NCBI GenBank assembly: GCA_949361645.1
Contig: OX442430.1
Coordinates: 89,501-153,500 of the forward strand
Direction of reading: 5' to 3'
DNA from: Spongilla lacustris
Lineage: Eukaryota; Porifera; Demospongiae; Spongillida; Spongillidae
DNA: 64,000 bases
Shown: piece by piece, positions 1 through 11,700 of the stretch
Layout: each line of letters begins with the position of its first letter
Position numbering within the stretch: position 1 is the stretch's first letter
Notes under the pieces: generated by a model
Told to the model about the DNA's origin: nothing
The model's input: only the letters and a program-made list of their open reading frames with translations
Databases searched by the model: none
Program-made: the position numbers and the translations under genes

Positions 1-167
1 GATTAAATTACTTCCACTAAAAAATGAATCACCTACCACCCTTATGGTTATTCCTTGATATTGTGTACCGGTATTTGCAATTTATTAAAATCCTGATGTG
101 CACAATAGTATGCAACAGTATACTAGTATTGTTGTACCCAGGTTTGAGTCACCTTCTTACCTTGCAG

Positions 168-1650
168 AACTCAACTGTACTTCCACGTGTACGATATCGA
201 GAACAAGACGTACATAGACTATCTCCTGTACTACGACCTGGCTGGGGACTTGTATCCAGAGAATGGTACCTCTGTTTTTGATGTCCTGCTAAATGGAACC
301 ATTCCATCAAACTGTAGTGTGAAGTCCTTACAGGTAGGCGGCGGTACACAAAATATGTGGCCCTCTTAGAGTTATTGACTGTTGTCATAACAACCAAGGC
401 TCTGACTTGATCTCTTCTTCTCCTCCCCAGCCTCTCAGCATGTTCCTCACAGCTGCTACCACGCCCCCTCCTATCACGTACACACCATACACTCCGGGAA
501 AGAACTACACAGAGACCTTCACCGTCACAGTCAAAGTCACCGCCCCCGCACTTCCTGTAATTCTTCCTGCTTATGTCGACACACAGATCCTTATTGTGAT
601 GATCTTCTGTGGTGTGCTGCTGTTTGGAGCTGTGATCCTAACCCTAATGGCCTTCTACCAACGATACGCGTAAGTACCAGTGTGGTCACATGATCCTCTT
701 TGGTTAATGACCATTACTTAACCATTGCCACACCCCCTCTTCCTGCACAGAGCTCTCCATGATGCACGCACTAAGCTACTGCAAAATGTCTTCTATGGTA
801 ACCAGGGAGCATCCATGGTTGAGAACATACAAATGCAGAACCTACAACTGGATGAATTGAACACAAATGCGTATGTTTTTGGACCTGGCCTTCCCCTCCT
901 CCCCTCTCCTTCCCCTCTTCCCTCCTCCCCTCTCCTCTCTCCTCCCCTCCTCCGTCTCCTCCCCCTCCTCCCCTCTCCTTCCCTTTCCTTCCCTTCCCTT
1001 CCTCCATCCCTCCCTCCCTTCCCTCCATTCCTTCCCTCATTCCTTTGGTCCTTCTTCAGAGTAGCTTTGTAGGCATGCTGTACAGGTTGTGCCCACACAC
1101 TGTACACATGTGAACCATTGCTAGTAATTCTTCAACTGTACATTATCCTTCATTTCTTGTCTTACCACTCCTCACCCACCCCTCTCACACACTCCACACT
1201 TCACACATTCAGTCAAATTCAACGTGAAAATCCGATCTTCGTCCACCCCTATGAGGACTGGATTGGTACGACGGACCCCACCAAGGCTTCCATGTAAGTA
1301 GGCTCATGCAAAGCTACTGTAAATACCCTCCTCCCCTTCCACCCTCCTCCCCTCTCAGAGGCGAGGAGAGCTATGATACCAAACAGCTGGATAACCCTCT
1401 GTATGAAGAGCAGGAGCTCCAAATGGAAATGTTCTCACAAGATTCCGATGACGACGGAGGTGAGTGCATGTGATGTGGCATGGGGAAGAGGTACATGGAG
1501 CTGTACCATGCCTGGGGAGGGGCTACAGTTCAAATGAGCCTGGAGACATGTAGGCAACTATTAAACTTGGTGCTCACTATTTCAATACTGCTGGTATCCT
1601 TAATGTACACACACACATACACACATACACACACACACATGCGTGCGCGC

Positions 1651-1721
<71 letters not shown>

Positions 1722-1803
1722 AGAAGTGGATGAGGCTGAACTTTTAGCAGCTGCTCTGCAGGATGACGAGGACAATGAAGACAATGCTATCACTACCATT
1801 TAA
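168..1803 (+). CDS. 3' part of a single-pass membrane protein gene
   Basis: Six exons join in frame: 168-333, 431-669, 751-870, 1213-1293, 1359-1459, 1724-1803, all with AG acceptors and GT donors. The 5' part lies outside the window. The product ends with an extracellular stretch carrying N-x-S/T sites, a Thr/Pro-rich stalk, one strongly hydrophobic segment of about 24 residues (roughly 590-660), then a cytoplasmic tail of about 130 residues. The tail contains DNPLYE, an NPxY motif of the kind read by PTB adaptors or clathrin adaptors. It is very acidic near the end and stops with ITTI, which fits a class I PDZ ligand. The layout is that of an adhesion molecule or receptor. I do not recognise the family; a cadherin-like receptor is possible but unproven. 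Confidence 0.75.
895..1050 (+). repeat. Pyrimidine-rich intron tract
   Basis: Almost pure C/T run of CCTCC and CCTTCC blocks filling most of intron 3 of the membrane protein gene. It makes spurious Pro/Ser/Leu-rich frames on plus and Gly/Glu/Arg-rich frames on minus. Confidence 0.85.
1609..1723 (+). repeat. (CA)n microsatellite ending at a splice acceptor
   Basis: Long CA dinucleotide run, interrupted by a GCGTGCGCGC block, that runs directly into the CAG acceptor of the last exon of the membrane protein gene. There is no normal polypyrimidine tract, so the acceptor is recognised from a CA-rich context. Confidence 0.9.
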
Positions 1804-2986
1804 TAACTAACCTCAATACCTACCATAACCGTCATAACCATTGACTTGCTGATATCTACATGTAACTGCTCTCTAGTTAGAACATTGTTTTGTGTTGTAT
1901 ACCGTTTACCAGTACATTTCTGCATATTGTGAGATAATCCATGGCAGAATCCAACAGCACTTTGGCACTACACGTACATGTGTGTGTTTTAATAAGCTGG
2001 CGGTCAGATGATAGATGGCTTTGTACAAACACTCTCTAGGACAGTGAGAAAGTTGCATGTAGTATGGCAATGAATAGTGCTGTAAAAAGCAAGTGAAAAC
2101 GTGTAAGGAAATGAAATAGTTCATTTGTAGGACATTGCGTTGTTTTGTGCTAAATAGCGGATTATTTCATTCATCACGAGTATTGCCTTCACCACATGTA
2201 AAGATGGTTACAAGTTATTTGTGCATAATAGTTCGTATGTCACGTGCGGTGCGCGTGATCTACAATCATTTAATTAATTGAGACCTAATGCACCTTCATT
2301 ATGCAAGCTGCAATTCTGAAATTCGCATGTAACACGTAGGAAATGTTACAACTGTCTGCAGTGTTTCTTTTTATAAATATTACACATAGACGCATGAATA
2401 GCATTTCAATCTTGGTGGCAGAAAGCAGTGCCTGGGGCAAGATGCAGAAGGTAGCTACCTGGAGAGCAGAGGGCAATGGATGCAGAGAGTGTTAAGAGAC
2501 ATTGAACGTTAATGGTTGTAGGAAGGGGAGATGTGGTGTATCAAGGTTTGTATTTTGCGCCTGATTACAAACAGTTCCTACCTTGTTCTCGTTATAATAC
2601 ACAACACTAGTGGATTTAGGTCATGTGAACATTGAAAATAGGTGGATAGATGTGGTTAAGTCTTCCTCTACTATGTAGTAAATATCATGTCACTTACGTG
2701 GGAAGGGAGGCTTCGCTATATATTTGGGTAGGCTTCGCTATATTTGCTGTCATATTTCAAATGGGGAGTTTGTCTAGTGCATCATGAGTGACAAACATTC
2801 GAATGTCCCGGCCAGTGCTGAAAGTAAGAAATAGATAACAGCAGCAACTAAGTCTAAAGAGCTAGAGGCATATCCAACTTTGATCATACAGTGTACTAGT
2901 ACATGTACAATCAATGAATCATACCTTTGGGTTAATACAAGTATTATTAAATAACTGCATGTGCCCCGATCAGGCTCCCCACAGCC
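1804..2986. other. 3' UTR and intergenic spacer
   Basis: AT-rich sequence after the membrane protein stop codon. I see no long open frame, RNA gene or clear repeat apart from a short duplicated GGCTTCGCTATAT near 2708-2740. Confidence 0.6.
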
Positions 2987-2995
2987 TCCCAACTC

Positions 2996-3762
2996 TAGTC
3001 TCGTACCCAGACCCTGATTACCACAGCTGCGGATGGATTACATCACCGCTACGTGGTAGAGGGTCTGGTCAAATGCCTAACAAAAGTCGTTCTACGGACG
3101 CAAATACAGAGCACCCGTGACGTCATATAGGTAGTGCAATATGTTAATAAATTACATGGTTAACTAACCGGTAGAGACAAGGCACTGAGTATTTCGCTTT
3201 AACAAAGGCCCTATCAGGTTGTGTGACAAGAGAAACGTACCACACGAGTATCCGAAGAGTGAGTAAAAAGGCTGAGCTATCTACGCCCCCATACTAAGCT
3301 ACAAACTGTTTGTTGAAGCGCACGCGCTCGACTTAAGGGAATTGGAAAGTCATGCCCGTTACGCTTCTCCCGTGCTGCCAGTGCTAGCTGTTGCCCTCAC
3401 TGCCGCGTTGAGTTTGTAGCTTTTTGCGTTTAGACAGTGTCAGTATGGCGGCGAAGCTCCGCCTTTAAAAACTCACTCTCCTGTCCTTCGTTTAGCTTGC
3501 CACAAACTTATAGGACATTTGTTTAAAGCGAGAAACACTGTTACACAGCTACAGTACCGCCCTAACAATTACTTAACCATGTGACTTATTAACATATAGC
3601 ACTCGTATATGTGACGTCACGGGTGCTCTGCATTCTGATTGTACGCCTAAAATCTGGCGGACTCAGAACGACTTTGGTTAGGCATTTGACCAGACCCTCT
3701 ACCACGTAGCGGTGATGTAATCCATCCGCAGCTGTGGTAATCAGGGTCTGGGTACGAGACTA
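2996..3762. mobile_element. Mutator-like non-autonomous element (long TIR, 9-bp TSD)
   Basis: The ends are inverted repeats beginning TAGTCTCGTACCCAGACC. The first ~99 bp match the complement of the right end almost perfectly, and weaker pairing continues to about 170 bp. The element is flanked by the direct repeat TCCCAACTC at 2987-2995 and 3763-3771. Long terminal inverted repeats with a 9-bp duplication are typical of Mutator-like (MULE) transposons. The interior has no transposase-size frame, so this is a non-autonomous copy. It ends about 200 bp before the GLUD start codon. Solo ends of the same family lie at 53027-53082 and near 21905-21927. Confidence 0.85.
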
Positions 3763-3960
3763 TCCCAACTCAGAAATCCTGGCTCCTGCATCCGCCTCTG
3801 CGGATGCCTCCTAGAACCGAAAAGGTCAATATAAGGGCATGCGCACGAGGTAGACTTGGAGGCGCGTCATGGTGTGTGTAATCATGTGACTATCTCGTGT
3901 GACCACATCCGGTTTGTTCAAAAGTAGACCCTCTTGGGCTGTCGTGTAGTTTGGCACAGA

Positions 3961-6129
3961 ATGAGTCTCCTTCGAAGTGGTCTCCGCTCTCTTCGCGCGC
4001 TTTCCTTCCCTCGTACCCTGGCCCCTTCCCTGTGCGCTTTCAATCACCATCATGCACCCACCGGCTGCGAGACGGAAGAACAACTGGACAAACTTCCGTT
4101 TTCGGAAATGGTCCTCAAATTCGCCGAGAAGGTTACTTACCAATTTCGAATGTCTCACGTGTGAACGATCGTTATCGCAGGCCGCTGTCATACTGACCAA
4201 CTCGCTGGTGACCGACGACCGCCGCCCGGTGAGCAAGGAGCGGAAGGAGAAGGACGTGCAGGGTCTCCTCAAGTTCATCCTGCCGTGCAAGGCCACCATC
4301 CACATGACCTTCCCCGTCCACATGTAAGGGACCAGCTGCTATGTGCTGGCGGTTCCTCCCACATTCCTCGTTCCCAGGGACGATGGTCGCATGGAGGTAA
4401 TCGAAGCGTGGAGGTCACAGCACAGCCATCACAGGATGCCCTGCAAAGGAGGTGTGGTTAGGAGGTGTTGTTATGGAGACAACCTGTCACGCATTCCTCA
4501 CTCCCCACCCGTGCAGGTATTCGTTACAGCATGGACGTCTGTGAAGATGAAGTGAAGGCTCTCGCCACACTGATGACCTTCAAGTGCTCCATGGTGGACG
4601 TTCCCTTTGGAGGGGGAAAGGCAGGAGTTAGGATTGACCCAGCCAAGCACTCTGTAGGGCCATTAGCACATAAATATCCAAGTGCTTTATCTTTGTCCTT
4701 GCCTCTTTTCCTCCCCTCCTCTCCTCCCTTCCTCCCTCCCCTCCCTTCCTCCCTCCTCTCCTCCCCTCCCTTCCTCCCTCCTCTCCTCCCCTCCCTTCCT
4801 CCCTCCTCTCCTCCCCTCCTCCCTTTCTCCTGCCTCTCCTCCCCTCCTCCCTTCCTCCACTCCTCCCTCCCCCTCCTCCCCCTTCCTCCCTTACCCTAAT
4901 CTGTCCTCTTTCCCCTTCCTTCCATTCACATAGGTACCAGAGCTGGAGAGAATAACAAGAAGACTCACTATGGAGCTGGCTAAGAAAGGGTTCATTGGAC
5001 CAGGGTAAGGAGTTAGGGGGAGGGACATGGGCGTGGCACAGTATCTACAGGGTATGTAGTGCAATGGCTTCCTTCCAGGCAATAGTAGGAGGCAGATGAG
5101 ACTGGGGAGGAGAAGGAATGGGCTAGTTAGTGAGCACACATTTCTCTATATACCCCCAGCTTGGATGTGCCGGCACCTGACATGGGTACAGGAGGCAGGG
5201 AGATGAGCTGGATAGCAGACACCTACGCCATGACCCAAGGTAATGGACCAGTGGGTGTGGCCTTATGGGACCTTATGGGTAGGCAGAGTCGGAAATAACG
5301 TGCGGTCATCGTCATTTTCCGCACATTTTACAATAATGACCGACCAATTATGGTCTTGGGAGGACAATTTGACCGTTCATTTTTTAATACGTAATCACTA
5401 CCTTGCACCACGCGTGATACAGTAATGATTGAGTTAGGCGATTTTAAAACAACCAAAAACCGCTTCAGCTGTGATTATGGCTTAGTGGTTACGTAATGTT
5501 GTTTTTGCTTACCCCTACAATCTACCGCTTGAATCTACCACTCTGCTTTGCTAGTACATGTAGTAGGTAATGTGGTAATAGCCTGGGATAGTTGCACAGT
5601 AATACTTTGACCACCCATTTTAACAAAATGTCCAGTCAAATGTTCCTTTGACTGGACAAATGCCCAGCCAATATGGAGATGTTATTTCTGACTCTGGGGT
5701 AGGGGTTATTTTGTGTGTGAACCATAGTGACAAGGTCATGACCTGTGACCTTTGACAGTTATTTTATTTTGTGAACCATAAAGTACACTGTTGTGACTTT
5801 GACAGTTATTTTGTGAACCATGAAGTGACACGGTCATGACCTTTGACTGTTGACCTTTCACTTCCTGCAGGATACAATGACATCAACGCCCATGCATGTG
5901 TTACTGGCAAGCCCATCACCCAAGGCGGTATCCACGGGAGGGTCTCCGCCACTGGCAGGGTGAGTCACATGACAGTCACCTGATGCATGCATGATCTCAC
6001 CTCCCTATCCAGGGAGTGTTCTACAGTCTTAGGAGCTTCCTGAATGAGGCAGAGTACTGCAGTGAGATTGACTTGGCCCCAGGCCTGCAGAACAAGACAT
6101 TCATCGTCCAGGTAACAAGATGATCAAAT

Positions 6130-6169
<40 letters not shown>

Positions 6170-8100
6170 AACACACATAACACATAACACAAACTCATGA
6201 ATTACACAATGCTACGTACGTGGTGTAATTTCTCCTCCTCCCCCTCCTTCCAGGGCTTTGGGAATGTTGGTCTCCACAGTTGTCGGTACCTGTGCAGAGC
6301 TGGTGCCAAACTGGTGGGTGTGGCCGAGAAGGATGGCAGTATAGTGAACTATGAAGATGGCATTGATGTGAAGGCTTTGGAGGACTACAAGATTGTAAGT
6401 GTTTAATAGGGTTATGGTAGGTGTGTGGTATATGTATGGTAGGTGGGTGGTATATGTATGGTAGGTGGGTGGTATATGTCATTATGGTAGGTGTGTGGTA
6501 TATGTATGATGTCATTATGGTAGGTGTGTGGTATATTGTATGCCAGTGTCCACAAGTACATGCACAACACAATGGGATGTGCTGTGTGCATGTCTGCTGT
6601 GGGGTGTGGTTTGTATTAAGTGCTGACTCCAGTTTACACACACACACCTTCCCTCATCCTTAGGAAAATGGAACAATTGTAGGGTTCCCTGGAGCCAAGC
6701 CAACCACAGAGAACCTACTTCTGGGTGAGTGTGACATTCTGATCCCTGCTGCCAGCGAGCAGCAGATCACAGCACATGTGGCCAAGAACCTCAAAGCTAA
6801 GGTGAGGGAGAGGGAAGGTGGGGATTGAGGGGAGGGAGGGGATTGAGGGGAGGGAGGGTGGGGGATTGAGGGGAGGGAGGGTGGGGGGTTGAGGGGAGGG
6901 AGGGTGGGGGATTGAGGGGAGGGAGGGTGGGGGATTGAGGGGAGGGAGGGTGGGGGATGAGGGGAGGGAGGGTGGGGGATTAAGGGGAGGGAGGGGGGTT
7001 GAATTGAGGGAGGGTGGGGATTGAAAGAGGAGAGAGTGGGGATGGACAGTGGGGTTGAGAGGTGACCTGGTAAATGAAGATGTTATTTGCAGGTCATAGC
7101 TGAGGGTGCCAATGGGCCCACTACCATTGCTGCTGAGAGGATCCTTCACGACAGGAAGGTGTTGGTGATCCCAGTACGTGAGGGGCTTTGTCCTTGTGTT
7201 GTCGTGACAATGTGACAGCTGTTCTCGCACCACACAGGACCTGTTTGCTAATGCAGGGGGAGTGACCGTCTCCTATTTTGAGTGGCTGAAGAACTTGAAC
7301 CATGTCAGTTTTGGAAGGCTTCACTGGAAGTACGAGAAGGATTCTAACTACTACCTGCTAGGTGCGTGTGGGGAGGGGAGAGAAGGGGTCAGGGGTGTGG
7401 CAAGATAGAGAGAAGGTGGGGCAGGTCATGGGTGGTAATGTACAGTAGTCATAGGCTTGTGTTTCTAATCATGAATACCCTACGTGAATACTTGTGTGTG
7501 AATACTTCCTATCACCCCTTACCTTACAGACAGCGTACAGAAAAGCTTAGAAGCTAAGTTCTCGGGAGGAAAGCCTAACACCATTCCTATAGTCCCCAGT
7601 CTCGAGTTCAGCAAGAGGATTGCTGTGAGTGTTGTGGTAGCTAGGTGCCCTTGAGGTAACATGGTTGTACACACTCTCTAGGGTGCTTCTGAAAAGGACA
7701 TCGTCAACTCTGGTCTGGAGTTCACCATGGAGAGATCAGCCTCAGTAGGTGGTGTGTGCTCATTCAGTGGGTTGTGAGGTGGCTATTGGCATGTTCAGTA
7801 AGCTGGCTTGTAGAAATACATGATTGGTGTGCTTCAGAATGTGACCAGGCTTTGGTGTGCCTTGGAATGTGACCAGGCTTTGGTGTGCCTCAGAATGTGA
7901 CCAGGCTTTGGTGTGCCTCAGAATGTGACCAGGCTTTGGTGTGCCTCAGAATGTGACCAGGCTTTGCTTTCCCCCCACAGCAAATCATGAAGGCTGTTCG
8001 TGAACACAACTTGGGCCTGGACCTGCGCACAGCTGCCTATGTGTGTGCCCTCAAGAAGATCTACATAGTGTACCGCGAGGCTGGCATCACCTTCTCTTAG
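3961..8100 (+). CDS. GLUD1: Glutamate dehydrogenase, mitochondrial
   Basis: Oxidatively deaminates glutamate to 2-oxoglutarate and ammonia with NAD(P)+ in the mitochondrial matrix. Fifteen exons keep frame for 541 residues (human about 558): 3961-4131, 4181-4323, 4378-4451, 4517-4653, 4934-5004, 5160-5239, 5871-5959, 6013-6111, 6254-6394, 6664-6801, 7093-7173, 7238-7361, 7530-7624, 7682-7744, 7981-8100. The start gives an Arg/Ser/Leu-rich, acid-free N-terminus fitting a mitochondrial presequence. Visible motifs are PCKGG with the catalytic lysine near 4445, [10 protein letters not shown], the Rossmann motif QGFGNVGLH, and EGANGPTT. The antenna segment is present (TIPIVP to [11 protein letters not shown]), which is typical of allosterically regulated animal enzymes. 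The exon 1 donor (GTTACT, 49-bp intron) is weak. Confidence 0.96.
4695..4905 (+). repeat. CT-rich repeat in GLUD intron 4
   Basis: Repeats of CTCCTCCCCTCCCTTCCTCC fill the intron between GLUD exons 4 and 5. Low-complexity pyrimidine tract, non-coding. Confidence 0.85.
5284..5696. mobile_element. hAT-like MITE in GLUD intron 6
   Basis: 413-bp insertion whose ends are CAGAGTCGGAAATAAC and the complement of CAGAGTCAGAAATAAC. It is flanked by GGGTAGG at 5277-5283 and 5697-5703, a 7-bp direct repeat. A CAG start and a 7-8 bp duplication fit the hAT superfamily. An internal hairpin (TGTCCAGTCAAA ... TTTGACTGGACA) lies near 5630-5659. No coding capacity. It accounts for most of this long intron. 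Confidence 0.8.
6802..7060 (+). repeat. G-rich minisatellite in GLUD intron 10
   Basis: Head-to-tail GGGGATTGAGGGGAGGGAGGGT units with small length changes. G-rich on the transcribed sense strand and capable of G-quadruplexes. Starts right at the exon 10 donor. Confidence 0.85.
7838..7968 (+). repeat. 28-bp tandem repeat in GLUD intron 14
   Basis: About four to five copies of CTTTGGTGTGCCTCAGAATG plus TGACCAGG, ending shortly before the polypyrimidine tract of the last exon. Confidence 0.85.
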
Positions 8101-8691
8101 AGGCAGATATATATATGTATATGTGTATATAGGGACTTAGGTGTAGGGGTATAGGTCATGAGTATATTTATGAAGACATGTTATGTGTGTGTGACTTTAC
8201 AATATGTTCCAAGAAGTCTTTCAAGGCAAGGCTCTGTGGTGTCGGTGTACATGGTTTACTAAAAGTGAGGAGGGCGCACATCAGGAAAGATAATCATAGT
8301 CTGCTAGAGTCAAATGTCAGCGTCTGTAAGGGTCTGGGGACCCTGTGTAGAATTATTGCTCTTGGCGGGATGCCACAGCAGGACACAATGAGTGATCTGT
8401 GTTCGCAGACCTCTTCGTAAAATAGGAAGGCAATTGGTTGATGTAGATATGCATGGCTACCTTATCGTTACATATGTTGCCATGGCTACCTTATTGTAAC
8501 ATGTTGCCATGAGCAGGCTAAGAACATTAACAGTAGCTTATGCTTCTGATATGTGTAGTCCCATTGGGATATAAGAAGCCTTCACAATGTCCCTAGAAGT
8601 GCCATACAAGCAGGTAGACCAGCTGTCCATGCAGCAATACTACAATCACACACCATGGGCTACACACACATGTACAAAGTTAAAAATATCA

Positions 8692-8697
8692 AATAAA
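8692..8697 (+). promoter_or_regulatory. Possible GLUD polyadenylation signal
   Basis: AATAAA hexamer about 590 bp after the GLUD stop and 34 bp before the stop codon of the convergent CDS gene. If used, the 3' ends of the two genes nearly touch or overlap. Confidence 0.45.
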
Positions 8698-8730
8698 GGC
8701 TACCGTTAGTCCACAATTACTATTGTAGCT

Positions 8731-11700
8731 TTAACCCCCAAGTAGCCCACGAGTCGACAGCTTCTCCTGCAGCTTACGATACAGGAACAGCTGCTGGTCA
8801 GCTGGTAGGGCAAAGAATGTGGCCAACAGCTGTTCAGGGTGAGGAGTCCTGTGGAGAAGGAAGGGTGAAAGTCTGGGGAGGAGGGGTGATAGTCTGGGGA
8901 GGAGGGGTGATAGTCTGGGGAGGAGGGGTGATAGTCTGGGGAGGAGGGGTGATAGTCTGGGGAGGAGGGCATACATACCTTAAGAAGGTGTAGTAGTAGA
9001 CGTTAGAAAACGTTGCCATGAGGATCTGACAGTCGAAGCGATCCATGATGCCTCCATGACCAGGGATGACGTCAGCAAAGTCCTAGGAAGTGGAGAAGGG
9101 GTGTGGTTTGTGAGAAGGGGTGTGGTTTAACATTATAATCAGTGGTGGTGGTAGAGAGGTTTAGGGACAGTGGCCTGGGAACTACCTTGATCTGAAAGGC
9201 TCGTTTGAGGCCTGATGCAAAGAAGCCACCAAAAGGAGCAATGAGGGAGGCAAAAATGGCGAATGGTACTGAGTGCAGCTGGGAGGGGTAGAGGCGGAAG
9301 TGGGTGGAGCCAATCTGTACAGAGAAGAGTCATTACATGCAGTAGCCATGACAACCAATGTGCTCACGTGATAGTCTGTTAGTGTGTAGAGGGGACCACG
9401 TTCACAGGTTGGTTCACCACTGGGCTGCGATGGATGGAAGATGTGATCAGAGGTGTGCTATCCCAGTGTTTATATTATGGGTGACCCCATGGCTTGACCT
9501 TTGACCTCACTACTGCTACAATCATTATGACACATGACAACATCAACTACATTAATAAGACATGCAATGGTAGTTAACCACCTACACACATCCACCTACA
9601 CTTACCTACACACCCACACATGTGCTACAACATGGGTCCACACGAGGCATGCAGAATACAATAGAAACCTCTACAGCTTCAAGGTCCTTTGATTTCATCT
9701 TCTTACATACACAACACAAAGACTTACGCAAACGAAGTAATCAAACTGAGCAAGGAGATAAGAGAACTAGGGAGGGAGGGAGGGAGGGAGGGAGGGAGGG
9801 AGGGAGGGAGAGAGGGAGGGAGGGAGGGAGGGAGGAGGCACATAAGTAACATTCTTCACGCATATGCTGTTTCGACGTACGATAAAAGCAAATACAACAG
9901 TGGATGCAAAGGCTCCAAGGAAGCCTTCCCAAGTCTTCTTGGGGGACAGCTTGATGAGACTGGTGCGGCCAAAGAAGAATCCTGGAGGGAGTGGGAGGAT
10001 GGAGGGAAAAGGGAGGGGGAGGGAGGGAGGGAGGGAGGGAGGGAGAGGGGGAGGTAGGGAGGGAGGGAGGGAGAGAGGGGGGGAGGTAGGGAGGGAGGGA
10101 GGGAGAGAAGGGAGGAGGGAAGGGAGGCAGGAGGGAGGGGAGGAGGGAGAAGGGAGGGGGAGGGTGGAGGAGGGAGTGAGGGGGAGAGGGAGGGGGAGGG
10201 AGGAAGGGAGGAGGGAGGGAGGGGGAGGGAAGGGAGGAAGGAGGGAGGGGGAGGAAGGAGGGGGGAGGGAGGGGGGAGGGAGGGGGAAGGGAGGGGGAAG
10301 GGAGGGGGAAGGGAGGGGGAAGGGAGGGGGAGGGGTGGAAGGCAGGATGGGGAGGAAGGTAGGGAGAGAGAGGAAGGGTGTGAATGTAGGTCTAAACCCA
10401 AGGACACGTGGGCTATGGGCTACAGACTAGTCCACAATACATTTACTAGCTCTACTCACATGACTAGCTCCACCCACTTGTATTGTGAGCCCTTACCAAA
10501 TAGATAGGCCATAATGTCATTACATATCACCAGGGAAACAGGCAAAATAAACCAGTAGAGCTCGCCAAACACATTTTGAATGAGCATGTACGCCTGAGTC
10601 CCCAACATGAAGAGGGTGAGATGAGTCCAGCCAAACTGAGGGGGTAGGGCAGCTTGGCTAACCATAGGGGCAGGTTCACAGAGGGGAGGAGCTTACATCA
10701 GTGGGGAGGGGCTTACCATGCTGAACTGAGTGTTGTAGTGTTCCTTCTTAAGAGTTAAAACAAACATGACAAAGCCTGGGGAAGAGGAAGTAAATGAAAT
10801 TGGAATTAGAAAGGGAAGAAAGGACAGACCACGATGGGTCATTCCACATCAACGTGGCCCATTGTTCTCACATAATATGTATAGGTATTTACATAATATA
10901 TGTATACCACAAACCTCTTCCTTATGAAAATATCGAGCACTGAATATTTCACTACTGTTGTGACCTTTCATACTTTGCATCGATTTACCTACTTCCTGGT
11001 GGAAGTATATATCATTTTTCAATTATCTAAAGACCTGTATGATATTGAACTGTTTGACGAGCTTAAAATTATTCATGGGGGTGACAGGTTTGGCCATTAT
11101 CACTTAGGTTAAAAAAATATGGTTTGGAAGGAACCTTATCTCCAAATGATACCAAAAAGGAGGTGTTGCTAGTTTATATCAGGATCCAAATCTGGTTCTG
11201 GGTGAATTAAGGGTGTGGCCATTACATCTTGCTAAACTCCTGACTTCATCTATTCATCACAAAAAAGTTGGCTATAATTGACACTAAATTAAACACCCTA
11301 TGCAAGCAATTCCCAAAGTAAACTTAGGGTGCTTCATTAAGTAAACACCAGCACCCTCCAGCCTCCCATCACTCTCCCATTAGTACCCTCCAGCCTCCCA
11401 TTAGCACCCTCCACCCTCCCATTAGCACCCTCCACCCTTCCATTAGTACCCTCCAGCCTCCCATTAGCACCCTCCACCCTCCCATTAGCACCTCCAGCCT
11501 CCATTAGCACCCTCTACCCTCCCATTAGCACCCTATACACTCCCATTAGCACCCTATACACTCCCATTAGCACCCTCTACACTCCCATCAGCACCCTTTA
11601 CCACTCTTTACCCTCCCATTAGCACCCTATACACTCCCATTAGCACCTATACACTCCCATTACCCTCCCATTAGCACCCTACACACTCCCATTAGCACCC

